From: Cordylochernes scorpioides
Lineage: Eukaryota; Arthropoda; Arachnida; Pseudoscorpiones; Chernetidae
Direction: 5' to 3'
DNA: 64,000 nt
Assembly: GCA_030710605.1 (NCBI GenBank)
Contig: CP092870.1
Span: forward strand, 20,126,684-20,190,683
Below are positions 37,001 to 39,860 of this stretch, piece after piece (positions within the stretch are counted from its first letter, which is position 1; the number at the start of each line of letters is the position of its first letter). Under the pieces are notes generated by a model. That model saw only the letters and a list, made by a program, of their open reading frames with translations, searched no databases and was not told where the DNA came from. A program made the position numbers and the translations under genes.

Positions 37001-39005
37001 CAAAAATGCAATATAACAGCAGTATGGTAGATTAAACTGGCGAAACCGCTGGGAGGGTTCACCACTGATGAGCCAGGCCCTCCCATTAATTTTTACATTG
37101 CAGTAAGGACAGTAGAAATTGTTTATTTTTAAAAAGAATCATGCGCGTCTATAATAGTTTCGAATTTTGACACTTGGAAAATATTGTTTTTAAAATTAAT
37201 TTTGATAAGACACAATTTGTATTATAGATTATAAACACAAGGTAATAAGACCAAAACCAAATAAATAAATAGTGTGTGACATTTCGGTAACAGAGTTGTC
37301 AGCGGAACATTACAAACTACTTATTTAGATTTAGTCCTATTAATTTGTGTTTAAAATAATTTTGAATGTATAAAGTGTTTATATCTTCTCAGATAGATAT
37401 GCTATGATATACAGTAGAACCTCCCTTTAGAGGACACCCTGCTAGAGGACACCTCTCTACAAAGGAAAGTTTTCATTTGCAAAATTACCATTTTTACAAT
37501 TTAGCAACTCTCCGGTATGAGGACACCTCTCCCTAAAGGACACTTTGGCTCTGTAATTAGATGTCAGGGAGGCTTTACTGTAATAAAACTTATCAGAATT
37601 AGCCAAGAAAATCCAACTTAACGAGGCCAGTTTAAAGAAACTATGGAATACTGGGTTATATTTAAGAAACTATAATATAGAAATAAATCAAGATTGACAA
37701 TCAGTCTGGTAATATAGGGTCTGGAAACCAATGGGAGGGTTCACCATTTAGCCATGCTCTCCCATCAGAGTTTTTACCATTACAGTATAATCACAAGGTG
37801 ATAAGACCAAATCCAAATAAATAAATAGTGTGTGACATTTTGGTAACAGCGTTGTTACCATCTTCAGACAAAAGTACTTCAGCATTCAGTACTTTTGTCT
37901 GAAGATGGTAACAACGCTGTTACTGAAACGTCACACACTATTTATTTATTTGGATTTGATCTTATTACCTTGTGTTTATAATCTATAATCCAAATTATGC
38001 CTTATCATTACAGTACACCTATCCCCCGATTAAACGGTAGATACGTTCCTGAGAAAAACGTGTAAATCGAAAATTAAAAATTAGAAATACAGAGACAGTG
38101 TGCGTGTGCAGCAAGTCAGCACATAAGCTTGGGATTCTTCATGAGATGTGTACACAGTGCATGTGTTCAATCACAGTAGCATTTTGTATAGTGCGATAAA
38201 AACAAAAAAAAAAAAAACTTATTTGGAAAACCGTGTAAAAGCAAAAACGTGTAAAACAAGTACCGTGTAAATCGGGGGATAGGTGTATAATGTTTGGAAA
38301 GAAGTGAAAATGTAGTGGGAGTACTCAAGTATATATAATGTCTGATGAAAGAGTTTTAAGTATTAAAAAGACACGATATATTAATGTTTTTATTGATATC
38401 AACAATAGATGACACTCTCATGATATATTTAGAGCTTTTTTCCTGTGTTTAATTAAATCTTTAAAACCTTTAAATAATTTTAGTCAATAATTCCTCAATA
38501 AGCCATCTATGATTTCTACAGCAATCCAAGAAGAAAAAGTAAGAGCCTGGCTCTTCAAGGTAAACACTCTCAAGGGTTTTTCCTTTTAAATCTTGTAAGG
38601 GTAACTATTGGGGTGATTAGCTTGATATTGGAAGAATTCTTAGTAGAAGTACCTAGAGGAATTAAAGAGAGAGGAACTATGAATTAATATACACGTATAA
38701 AAGTTAATAATATTGATTGGCTATTGTATTAATTATAGTGTGATGATATAAAAATATTATGAAAATTTTACCGGGTCGACTTTATCCCAACTGTTATATT
38801 TGGGTATGAAATCAAGGGCCATAACATGGCCACAAACAGAAGTCATCTTGAATAAAGTCGCTTCGCCATTAAAGGTTTCGATGAATTCATGAACTGGGCA
38901 CGCATTTGATACACTTTTGCGTGTTTGGACACTACCGTTGGATAATATTTGAGCAATTGACTTGGCTAAAGATGGTTTTTCAGCAACCATTAATGCAGTC
39001 CTCAT
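6858..39005 (-). CDS. TOP3B: DNA topoisomerase III beta (residues 1-683, 12 exons; 3' end outside window)
   Basis: Type IA topoisomerase that nicks and passes single strands of DNA (and, in the beta family, RNA) through a tyrosine-linked break; the animal enzyme works with the scaffold TDRD3. The exons join on the minus strand as 39005-38772, 35853-35776, 32103-31813, 28789-28655, 24969-24857, 21896-21696, 21642-21559, 19717-19597, 19202-19020, 14787-14578, 9932-9715 and 7038-6858. All borders are GT-AG and phases agree throughout. The Toprim domain shows MVAEKPS (Glu9) and DCDKEGEN (Asp116, Asp118, Glu120). The active site [10 protein letters not shown] puts the tyrosine at residue 336, the human position. 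Cysteines 624, 627, 643 and 646 start the zinc-ribbon tail. The alpha paralogue is excluded by the beta-specific [11 protein letters not shown] and [12 protein letters not shown] contexts. About 180 C-terminal residues, including the other zinc ribbons and basic tail, are not found between 1 and 6857. No frameshift or missing catalytic residue was seen, so the gene looks functional. Confidence 0.95.
7140..7439 (-). repeat. SINE1, near full length
   Basis: Minus-strand copy. Read on the minus strand it begins GGGGGGGTCGGTGGAAGG with an A-box-like region, then ACCCGGGTTCGATTCCCGC containing a perfect RNA polymerase III B box, then a unique body and a tail ending near tactagag. It sits in TOP3B intron 11 about 100 bp from exon 12. 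Confidence 0.85.
7440..7800. other. Intron 11 sequence without features
   Basis: Between SINE1 and the 73-bp array. No coding, RNA-gene or repeat signal was recognised. Confidence 0.4.
7828..8577. repeat. 73-bp minisatellite, about 10 units
   Basis: Units start (at attcacacta) near 7901, 7974, 8047, 8120, 8193, 8266, 8339, 8412, 8485 and 8558, with a partial unit before. Two variants, agcggacacc and aggaaacacc, partly alternate, suggesting spread as a two-unit block. The sequence just before it (cagtagaacttcc at about 7806) resembles the end of the pogo-like MITEs at 17337 and 37412, so the array probably grew inside such an element. Confidence 0.95.
8820..8990 (+). repeat. Class B repeat, copy 1 (degenerate hammerhead core)
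   Basis: Same family as 9180, 21010 and 22245. The core at about 8890-8915 reads TTGATGG, then a GGGCC/AACAGC stem-loop region, then GAAA. Two core positions differ from the hammerhead consensus. Flanking arms include caagaaagggtatttggtca. Confidence 0.7.
9180..9325 (+). repeat. Class B repeat, copy 2 (hammerhead-like core)
   Basis: CTGATGA at 9219-9225, stem II GGGC (9226-9229) with GCCC (9235-9238), loop CAACA, then AAAA where GAAA is expected. The flanks CACCATG and CACGTGG can pair as stem I with a two-base bulge. See the finding on class B repeats. Confidence 0.7.
9387..9563. mobile_element. MITE with 23-bp inverted ends
   Basis: The ends cagttaaacctgtctatagc... and its complement are perfect inverted repeats flanked by TA on both sides, giving a Tc1/mariner-type non-autonomous element of 177 bp. 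The interior repeats tatagcgcc blocks. No coding capacity. Confidence 0.85.
9715..9932 (-). CDS. TOP3B: TOP3B exon 11 (residues 551-623)
   Basis: 72 codons plus two bases, [19 protein letters not shown] to LADSGRPFT, acceptor GGCAG and donor GTGAGG. It matches the end of the topoisomerase core just before the zinc ribbons. Confidence 0.93.
9967..10140. mobile_element. pogo-like MITE, decayed
   Basis: The left end near ctacagtagcacc and right end ttttactgtaaa, with ggttcactatagccatggtt inside, match the TACAGTA...TACTGTA MITEs seen at 18140, 30850 and 31335. Confidence 0.5.
10185..10262 (+). repeat. SINE2, 5' fragment
   Basis: The first about 75 bp of SINE2 (ccagtcccaagcccggatg through ctcactaaaaaacctgg), cut off where the 37-bp array begins. 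Confidence 0.75.
10285..11335. repeat. 37-bp minisatellite, about 28 units
   Basis: The unit runs actatggagaaacttgtgct then gttactaggcaacagca, 37 bp, tandemly repeated in TOP3B intron 10. Variants (gacaaac/gagaaac, cttgtg/ctcgtg/ctagtg, aggcaac/agacaac/atgcgac) are shared by neighbouring blocks: about 10766-10860 reappears at about 11062-11160, a higher-order duplication of roughly 296 bp (8 units). The array is open in long frames only because a 37-bp period cycles through all three frames. Confidence 0.97.
11623..11910. mobile_element. Foldback MITE
   Basis: The left arm has cttactgcaatg and ggctcatcaatggtgaaccc, and the right arm has the complement (gggttcactcctgatgagcc and cattgcagtaagg). 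Half copies of the family lie at 37025-37130 and about 37720-37785. Confidence 0.75.
11911..12254. other. Intron 10 sequence with G-run and a recurrent peptide-like block
   Basis: Contains a run of 16 G at about 12007-12022. At 12120-12205, read on the minus strand, is a block translating to [19 protein letters not shown] that also occurs at 24462-24530 on the plus strand. No intact gene was seen; the block may be a transposon or exon fragment. Confidence 0.45.
12255..13534 (+). mobile_element. mariner element, 1280 bp
   Basis: The ends ttgggttgtaaagaaagttc and the complement gaactttctttacaacccaa lie between TA dinucleotides at 12253-12254 and 13535-13536. Full mariner length, inserted in TOP3B intron 10. 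A different subfamily from the elements at 4274 and 26723. Confidence 0.92.
12426..13440 (+). pseudogene. mariner transposase, inactivated
   Basis: Starts near [17 protein letters not shown] and continues through [12 protein letters not shown] and [14 protein letters not shown] (in changing frames) to [12 protein letters not shown] and [13 protein letters not shown], the catalytic DD34D signature with the second and third aspartates. Several stops and frameshifts break it. Family members move DNA by cut-and-paste into TA. Confidence 0.85.
13535..13770. other. Intron 10 sequence without features
   Basis: AT-rich; nothing recognised. Confidence 0.35.
13771..13950 (-). repeat. SINE1, partial and diverged
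   Basis: Matches the body of SINE1 (ggtacaggacatgataaaca, then cagagccccatttg...tgcactcactg) but lacks the tRNA-like head. Confidence 0.7.
14226..14384 (+). mobile_element. Class A (Penelope-like) element with 11-bp target duplication
   Basis: Flanked by aaatcattagt at 14215-14225 and 14385-14395. It consists of an inverted arm (caaggtaataagaccaaatc) and a forward arm ending in the family 3' end aatccaaattgtgcctcatc. The central core is a short inverted pair of gtgacgtttcagtaac. Confidence 0.8.
14400..14505 (-). repeat. SINE3 copy
   Basis: The block gttgttgtttcttatcc, tttgtgtaaagaccacaca, ttcatgctcctcgagctat and gataagcagcggcctctcc recurs at about 3745, 15098 and 22477. Read on the minus strand it ends GGGATAAGAAACAACAAC, the tail motif shared with SINE2. 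Confidence 0.7.
14578..14787 (-). CDS. TOP3B: TOP3B exon 10 (residues 481-550)
   Basis: 70 codons, [19 protein letters not shown] to [11 protein letters not shown], with the highly conserved [14 protein letters not shown] motif of type IA topoisomerases and [15 protein letters not shown]. Acceptor GTTGTAG, donor GTAGGC, phase 0. Confidence 0.95.
14854..15081 (-). mobile_element. Class A (Penelope-like) element with 13-bp target duplication
   Basis: Flanked by aagggactttata at 14841-14853 and 15082-15094. The minus-strand 3' end (complement of atgataaggcacaatttgg) is at the left. It contains one core arm in each orientation: minus at about 14928-14960 and plus at 15003-15045 with CTGAAGA at 15003-15009 and GAAAC at 15029-15033. 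Confidence 0.85.
15098..15168 (-). repeat. SINE3 copy, partial
   Basis: Same block as 14400-14505, ending at tcctcgagctat. Confidence 0.65.
15170..15794. other. Intron 9 sequence without a recognised feature
   Basis: Moderately AT-rich with an A-run near 15480. No coding, repeat or RNA signal recognised. Confidence 0.35.
15835..16090. mobile_element. Foldback element inside the decayed mariner
   Basis: Arms from tttaaataaaaagacatata pair with those ending tatgcctttttatttaaa. Inner arms include ccaatatttcagtgggctga / tcagccaactgaaatattgg and accttgataaaggttgg. A hairpin of about 200 bp. Confidence 0.75.
16314..16620 (-). mobile_element. Class A (Penelope-like) element with 15-bp target duplication
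   Basis: Inserted in the decayed mariner. The target sequence attccttggaagtaa is repeated at 16299-16313 and 16621-16635. The minus-strand 3' end matches the family (aatccaaattgtgctttatc). The minus-strand core reads CTGATGA, a 7-bp stem with G-U pairs, then GAAACGTC. Unlike the short copies it has about 190 bp of extra 5' sequence and no inverted half, so it may be closer to a full element. Confidence 0.88.
17337..17495. mobile_element. pogo-like MITE
   Basis: 15-bp perfect inverted ends cagtagaacctccct / agggaggttctactg with TA on each side; interior gagaggtgtcctct repeated in both orientations. Sister copy at 37412-37580. Confidence 0.88.
17692..18044 (+). repeat. SINE2, full length, with target duplication
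   Basis: Flanked by acattaata at 17683-17691 and 18045-18053. The 5' end is actccgcctttgccggtcc, with GGTCCCAAGCC resembling a degenerate pol III B box. The 3' end is tggagataagaaagaag. Length about 353 bp, four copies with duplications in the window. No open frame. Confidence 0.85.
18140..18260. mobile_element. pogo-like MITE fragment
   Basis: Contains caataaaacccctctattgt and ggttcactatagccacag, matching the TACAGTA-type MITEs at 30850 and 31335; the right end is not clear. Confidence 0.4.
18261..18763. other. Intron 9 sequence without a recognised gene
   Basis: Contains a short SINE3 scrap near 18437-18462 (cttta...ggggataagaaacaac). Otherwise nothing recognised. Confidence 0.35.
18764..18946. 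mobile_element. Near-perfect hairpin element
   Basis: The left arm (ttgaatgaattaaaacgaga through cttcaactggcaat) is the complement of the right arm (attgccagttgaaggac through cttgttttaattcattcaa), loop about 10 nt. The arms differ at only a few bases, implying a recent origin or gene conversion. The block gttgaaggac...ggtcc...aaagcttg recurs in the 6471 element. Confidence 0.85.
19020..19202 (-). CDS. TOP3B: TOP3B exon 9 (residues 420-480)
   Basis: 61 codons, [19 protein letters not shown] to [10 protein letters not shown], acceptor GTGCAG and donor GTACAC, phase 0. Corresponds to the beta-barrel-like domain that closes the gate. A SINE2 copy starts 31 bp from its acceptor. Confidence 0.9.
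19234..19540 (+). repeat. SINE2 with 10-bp target duplication
   Basis: Flanked by agctctctga at 19224-19233 and 19541-19550. Fills most of the 394-bp TOP3B intron 8. The 5' end aactctgcccttgccggtc and 3' end gtggagataagaaaga match the family; an internal part is shorter than in other copies. Confidence 0.88.
19597..19717 (-). CDS. TOP3B: TOP3B exon 8 (residues 379-419)
   Basis: [17 protein letters not shown] to ISRHFIAT, acceptor TGGCAG. The donor GTAGGT after ACT is chosen because it ends in phase 0, as exon 9 requires; the other donor one codon later would not fit. Confidence 0.92.
19831..20100. mobile_element. Foldback MITE
   Basis: Arms ggatcatcgccttttgagtc...cttgattcttcaaaatt and their complement face each other around a 100-bp centre. 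The ends resemble the tail ggatcaccttttgactcaaa of the 59663 element. Confidence 0.75.
20333..20471 (+). pseudogene. Non-LTR retrotransposon, C-terminal fragment
   Basis: The plus strand reads [20 protein letters not shown] and then an acidic-basic tail ending LQDLV before TAA. The CxxC...H...C pattern is the zinc-finger that follows the reverse transcriptase in many arthropod non-LTR elements. Nothing upstream is open, so it is a 5'-truncated or decayed copy. Confidence 0.6.
20472..20934. other. Very AT-rich intron sequence
   Basis: No feature beyond A/T tracts. Confidence 0.35.
20935..21345 (-). repeat. Class B repeat, copy 3 (best hammerhead-like core), inside a palindromic element
   Basis: Outer arms gcatatcctgaccag and ctggtcaggatatgc are inverted. 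The minus-strand core is CTGACGA (21107-21101), stem GCGC (21100-21097), loop CAACA, stem GCGC (21091-21088), GAAA (21087-21084). Flanking TCCAC and GTGGA can form stem I. All invariant hammerhead core bases are present. Confidence 0.75.
21559..21642 (-). CDS. TOP3B: TOP3B exon 7 (residues 351-379)
   Basis: 84 bases encoding [19 protein letters not shown] and SSGINRP, acceptor GGCAG and donor GTCAGT. It is separated from exon 6 by an intron of only 53 bp (21643-21695), not a multiple of three, so it must be spliced. The match to the human GSLRQQANHPYWADTVKRLL segment is position for position. Confidence 0.88.
21696..21896 (-). CDS. TOP3B: TOP3B exon 6 (residues 284-351), active site
   Basis: Contains [19 protein letters not shown] and [13 protein letters not shown] with catalytic Tyr336. 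Acceptor GGGCAG at its upper end. The donor is placed at AA|GTTGGT because this keeps frame with exon 7 and matches the human length; the slightly later GTAGCT would break the frame. Confidence 0.93.
21897..22244. other. Intron 5 sequence without features
   Basis: TA microsatellite near 22145; nothing else recognised. Confidence 0.35.
22245..22420 (-). repeat. Class B repeat, copy 4 (hammerhead-like core)
   Basis: Minus-strand core TTGATGA (22343-22337), stem GGGC (22336-22333), loop CAACA, stem GCCC (22327-22324), GAAA (22323-22320). One core base differs (T for C at the first position). Confidence 0.7.
22477..22576 (-). repeat. SINE3 copy
   Basis: Contains ttatccccttgtgtaaag, ttcatgctcctcgagctgt and agcagcggcctctctcaaag, as at 14400. 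Confidence 0.7.
22577..22829. other. Intron 5 sequence without features
   Basis: Nothing recognised beyond a TA microsatellite near 22800. Confidence 0.35.
22830..23130 (+). mobile_element. Class A (Penelope-like) repeats, compound
   Basis: Two reverse arms (22866-22905 and about 22940-23000) and one forward arm (about 23020-23065) of the class A core, ending in cttgtgtttataatctataatc. This looks like one copy inserted into or next to another. Confidence 0.65.
23131..23363. other. Intron 5 sequence without features
   Basis: AT-rich, with a CA microsatellite near 23115-23130; nothing else recognised. Confidence 0.35.
23383..24290 (-). mobile_element. 5'-truncated non-LTR retrotransposon with 19-bp target duplication
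   Basis: The direct repeat gtgttgttaatcaatacaa flanks the element at 23364-23382 and 24291-24309. The minus-strand 3' end has an AATAAA at about 23405 and a (TTG)n tail. A 908-bp insertion in TOP3B intron 5. Confidence 0.92.
23583..24248 (-). CDS. Non-LTR retrotransposon ORF2, C-terminal part (intact frame)
   Basis: 221 codons without a stop, from a chance Met inside the truncated element. It covers the region after the reverse transcriptase core: a thumb-like helical part ([20 protein letters not shown]) and then a zinc-finger [19 protein letters not shown] with the CxxC...H...C pattern typical of retrotransposon zf-RVT domains, ending KSVSQKKAK. In complete elements this protein makes and inserts the cDNA. 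No catalytic motif is included, so the fragment cannot act alone. The unbroken frame suggests a recent insertion. Confidence 0.75.
   Translation of the reverse strand: MSVTALKLTLKYWLRVLNMSSDRLPRICFNRTRELSNASGTPIGFIKKLTNLLNNNGSPALVSCDDPETLRSAITGLLKTAADQSIQNDLTRMDKSKLYSHYKDIHISFVTEGYFLGDFPFPVVRLLAQVRILSSFFRENHTKMLCGEDPICTFCNSKLKNEITHYIFDCYALKEERRTLMLKTGQLCASLPSIIDNMTKNKYIATAFYGFHKSVSQKKAK
24397..24726. mobile_element. MITE with cactcatggac ends, carrying an insertion
   Basis: Begins TA|cactcatggacaaaactt and ends aagttttgtccatgagtg. The sister at 29228-29440 shows the uninterrupted form (213 bp). The extra about 120 bp (24462-24585) contains the peptide-like block shared with 12120-12205. Confidence 0.75.
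24462..24540 (+). other. Recurrent peptide-like block
   Basis: The plus strand in one frame reads [20 protein letters not shown]. The same peptide with a few changes lies on the minus strand at 12205-12120. The best-conserved part is [15 protein letters not shown]. The family is not recognised. It may be an exon fragment or part of a transposon gene. Confidence 0.4.
24857..24969 (-). CDS. TOP3B: TOP3B exon 5 (residues 247-284)
   Basis: 37 codons plus two bases, from [16 protein letters not shown] to IKNVQHAL, acceptor GTCAG and donor GTAAGT, ending in phase 2. Weakly conserved region; the linker is about two residues shorter than in human. Length and phase fit exons 4 and 6 exactly. Confidence 0.88.
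25255..25355 (-). repeat. SINE1, 3' part
   Basis: The block ctagtaacacgtggtacagg through gcgattgcttttactctaag and caccacatgtctac; the head is missing. Confidence 0.75.
25356..26268. other. Intron 4 sequence without a recognised gene
   Basis: Mostly AT-rich. The block aacgtccttgaactggcagtctgg near 25930 resembles the inner arm of the 18764 hairpin. Otherwise nothing recognised. Confidence 0.4.
26723..28025 (+). mobile_element. mariner (DD37D type), 1303 bp, inside the hAT element
   Basis: Inverted ends cagggtgtaccaggtaaatt and complement, TA duplicated at 26721-26722 and 28026-28027. The ends match almost perfectly over about 23 bp and the transposase is nearly whole, so this is the youngest insertion in the stack. 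Confidence 0.95.
26862..27901 (+). pseudogene. mariner DD37D transposase, one frameshift
   Basis: Reads from [20 protein letters not shown] (ATG at 26862) in one frame to about 26968, then continues in another frame to the stop at 27899-27901. A helix-turn-helix lies near the N-terminus ([17 protein letters not shown]). The catalytic aspartates are in [19 protein letters not shown] and NPLDYYVWG. The last two are 38 residues apart, i.e. 37 between, as in the DD37D mariners of mosquitoes and relatives. A one-base change near 26968 is the only clear lesion seen. The codons are GC-richer than the flanks. Confidence 0.88.
28655..28789 (-). CDS. TOP3B: TOP3B exon 4 (residues 202-246)
   Basis: 45 codons, [20 protein letters not shown] to [11 protein letters not shown], acceptor TTCAG and donor GTAATG, phase 0. 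It carries the conserved [15 protein letters not shown] strand. It lies within about 90 bp of the nested SINE/hAT/mariner stack to its left. Confidence 0.92.
29228..29440. mobile_element. MITE with cactcatggac ends
   Basis: TA-flanked at 29226-29227 and 29441-29442, ends cactcatggaca and tgtccatgagtg, 213 bp, interior ttttagcatgtatat and gataaccaagtgtgaaca shared with 24397. Confidence 0.85.
29501..29670 (+). mobile_element. Class A (Penelope-like) element with 13-bp target duplication
   Basis: Flanked by ttggtttactgat at 29488-29500 and 29671-29683. Short inverted form: reverse core (29537-29578), forward core remnant (ctgaaacgtcacacac), then the family 3' end ccaaattgtgccttatcatc. Confidence 0.88.
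29684..30383. other. Intron 3 sequence; possible piggyBac-like fragment
   Basis: An open frame at 29709-29978 reads [19 protein letters not shown] and later [20 protein letters not shown]. It is not clearly assignable. No other feature. Confidence 0.3.
30394..30700 (-). repeat. SINE1, full length, with 10-bp target duplication
   Basis: Flanked by attgtattct at 30384-30393 and 30701-30710. The minus strand shows the tRNA-like head with GGTTCGATTCC at about 30640-30650. The tail end (T-run on plus) abuts the left duplication, as expected for retroposition. Confidence 0.92.
30850..31030. mobile_element. pogo-like MITE
   Basis: Ends acagtataatacctcactg and cagtaatattttactgta; internal ggttcacta repeated in both orientations. 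Confidence 0.6.
31335..31497. mobile_element. pogo-like MITE
   Basis: Ends acagttaaaacctaactat and tgagattttactgta, interior ataatgaacc / ggttcatt; related to 30850. Confidence 0.6.
31498..31812. other. Intron 3 sequence without features
   Basis: Nothing recognised apart from the exon 3 donor at its right end. Confidence 0.35.
31813..32103 (-). CDS. TOP3B: TOP3B exon 3 (residues 105-201)
   Basis: 97 codons from [19 protein letters not shown] to [10 protein letters not shown]; donor GTGCTC. It holds the metal-binding DxDxE of Toprim (Asp116, Asp118, Glu120) and the [17 protein letters not shown] helix. Its acceptor (GTGCCAG) is the last copy of a sequence repeated about 26 times immediately upstream. 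Confidence 0.95.
32104..33637. repeat. 58-bp minisatellite, about 26 units, ending at the exon 3 acceptor
   Basis: The unit on plus runs gctggcacatcacacccctt, cattatagattggtccactg, caggcattcacaatccta. Full units start at 32161 and every 58 bp to 33553; a partial unit begins at 33611. The first unit (32104-32160) lacks only one base. Only a few variants are seen (gctgacac near 32451, 33263 and 33611; gcacattac near 32570). On the minus strand each unit contains TGATGTGCCAG, the acceptor of TOP3B exon 3. The true acceptor is the last copy. Confidence 0.98.
33792..34160 (+). repeat. SINE2, full length, with 14-bp target duplication
   Basis: Flanked by aaggttttactata (33778-33791) and aaggttttattata (34161-34174), one mismatch. 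The target is the end of a pogo-like MITE. 5' end actccgcctttgccggtcc. Confidence 0.85.
34690..35080 (+). pseudogene. piggyBac-like transposase, fragment
   Basis: Two frames. The first reads [14 protein letters not shown] (ending about 34755). The second, 34743-35051, reads [35 protein letters not shown] and later [18 protein letters not shown]. These resemble the C-terminal half of piggyBac-family transposases (GTxRKNRK-type block, then the T-L-V-S-Y strand, then the LGxxLxxxHLxRR segment). The frameshift sits in a ttatttattta duplication; the catalytic N-terminal part is missing. Confidence 0.7.
35341..35632 (+). repeat. SINE1, reference copy, with 13-bp target duplication
   Basis: Flanked by acataagtgggtt at 35328-35340 and 35633-35645. 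The head AGGGGGTCGGTGGAAGG is followed by the pol III B box GGTTCGATTCC near 35395-35405, giving a tRNA-derived SINE. The body ends tgattatcatggctttgaga and the tail taagaaagagag. The A box region is weaker than the B box. Confidence 0.93.
35776..35853 (-). CDS. TOP3B: TOP3B exon 2 (residues 79-104)
   Basis: Small exon of 26 codons ([14 protein letters not shown]...LLQKE) between acceptor GGCAG and donor GTAAGA, phase 0 on both sides. It matches the variable linker between the two halves of the Toprim domain. Confidence 0.9.
36116..36469 (+). repeat. SINE2, full length, with 12-bp target duplication
   Basis: Flanked by atttgacaatac at 36104-36115 and 36470-36481. The 3' end is gagataagaaagaagaagaag. 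Confidence 0.92.
36482..37020. other. Intron 1 sequence without features
   Basis: AT-rich. tagtgctctaagtggagag near 36778 may be a scrap of a pogo-like MITE. Nothing else recognised. Confidence 0.35.
37025..37130. mobile_element. Half copy of the 11623 foldback MITE
   Basis: Contains aaccgctgggagggttcacc, ctgatgagccaggcc and cattgcagtaaggac. Only one arm is present. Confidence 0.65.
37205..37365 (-). mobile_element. Class A (Penelope-like) element, short copy
   Basis: The left edge ataagacacaatttgtatta is the family 3' end on the minus strand. The core tgtgacatttcggtaacag is on the minus strand with a partial inverted arm to its right. A possible taattttga duplication flanks it. Confidence 0.7.
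37412..37580. mobile_element. pogo-like MITE
   Basis: TA-flanked; ends cagtagaacctccctt and gggaggctttactg; interior matches 17337-17495 in reverse orientation. Confidence 0.85.
37788..38005 (+). mobile_element. Class A (Penelope-like) element, reference copy, 10-bp target duplication
   Basis: Flanked by cattacagta at 37778-37787 and 38006-38015. Two head-to-head arms. The plus core at about 37900-37935 has CTGAAGA, T, a 7-bp stem GGTAACA/TGTTACC, then GAAACGTC (GAAAC in other copies, one change here). The 3' end is ataatccaaattatgcctta. Confidence 0.88.
38016..38285. mobile_element. MITE with 16-bp inverted ends
   Basis: cacctatcccccgatt / aatcgggggataggtg, TA on both sides (38014-38015, 38286-38287). 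Its insertion point touches the right duplication of the 37788 element. Confidence 0.92.
38288..38771. other. Intron 1 sequence without features
   Basis: Nothing recognised besides the exon 1 donor at 38771-38770. Confidence 0.35.
38772..39005 (-). CDS. TOP3B: TOP3B exon 1 (residues 1-78)
   Basis: Starts [16 protein letters not shown]. The ATG at 39005-39003 is chosen because it aligns with the first residue of the human protein. It contains the first Toprim motif with Glu9 and Lys10 and ends ...SWDKVDP at the donor GTAAAA, phase 0. The open frame runs four codons into the intron (VKFS), which is not coding. Confidence 0.95.
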
Positions 39006-39860
39006 TTTTTTTCTGTGGGCATAAATATATTTTTAACAACAAAATGAAACATAAACTAAATACACACAAAAGCTAAAAACATTCAGGCATTCGAAATATT
39101 TATTTTTCTACAAAAACATAAATATCAGGGTAGCACAACTATAATTGTGTTTTTAAATTAAACGATTTTGAACATTTTAAGCTATTGCCTTTATTTGGGG
39201 GCAATCTTTTATTAAGTTTAACATTATGATTATGATGTTAAATTGTGAAGAGAAAAATAAATTTTAAAAATCATTAATATTAGTTTTTCACAAAAGAGTT
39301 TGTTTCTGAAAAGCATTTTTTTTTTAAATGACAAAATTATAAAAATAATAGATAAATACACCAAATAGGTAGATGCCCTTGTTTAGGTTACTTAGCCTCT
39401 CGAAGGGAAAATTTCTCAATGCTCTGGGAACGGCATATTGATTATTCTTCCAAAAAAGGCACACAAATCACAACTAATTAAAATGACTCAGACCAATTAC
39501 ACAATTCAACCTTTTAGAAAGATATTACAAAATATTATATGGATCAAAATGAACAATTTGGCTCAAAACTGGAAAGTTGGCGACTTTTGTACGCTCCAGG
39601 AGTTTCGGTAACATAAAGAGATAGAGAGATAATTTGGTAATTAAATAATTTTATTGACCTTTGTCAGTTTATTAATTACATAATTCGCACAGTTGATTAA
39701 TGAAAATGATTCATTTACATTAATGATGAAATTCATAAGTAAATGAATGCTGTGTACACTGAATATGTACTTTGCAGCTCTGCCTCCTTTGCAATGTCTG
39801 AAAATTACCAACGGGTCTTTAGCGACATCAAGAATTTCGCTCCCCAAGAAGAATACTAGT
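39006..39860. promoter_or_regulatory. TOP3B 5' flank (position only)
   Basis: This stretch lies directly upstream of the start codon and should contain the 5' UTR and promoter. No TATA box, CpG island or other core element can be pointed to with confidence; it is AT-rich with A/T runs. Possible upstream non-coding exons cannot be excluded. Confidence 0.3.
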
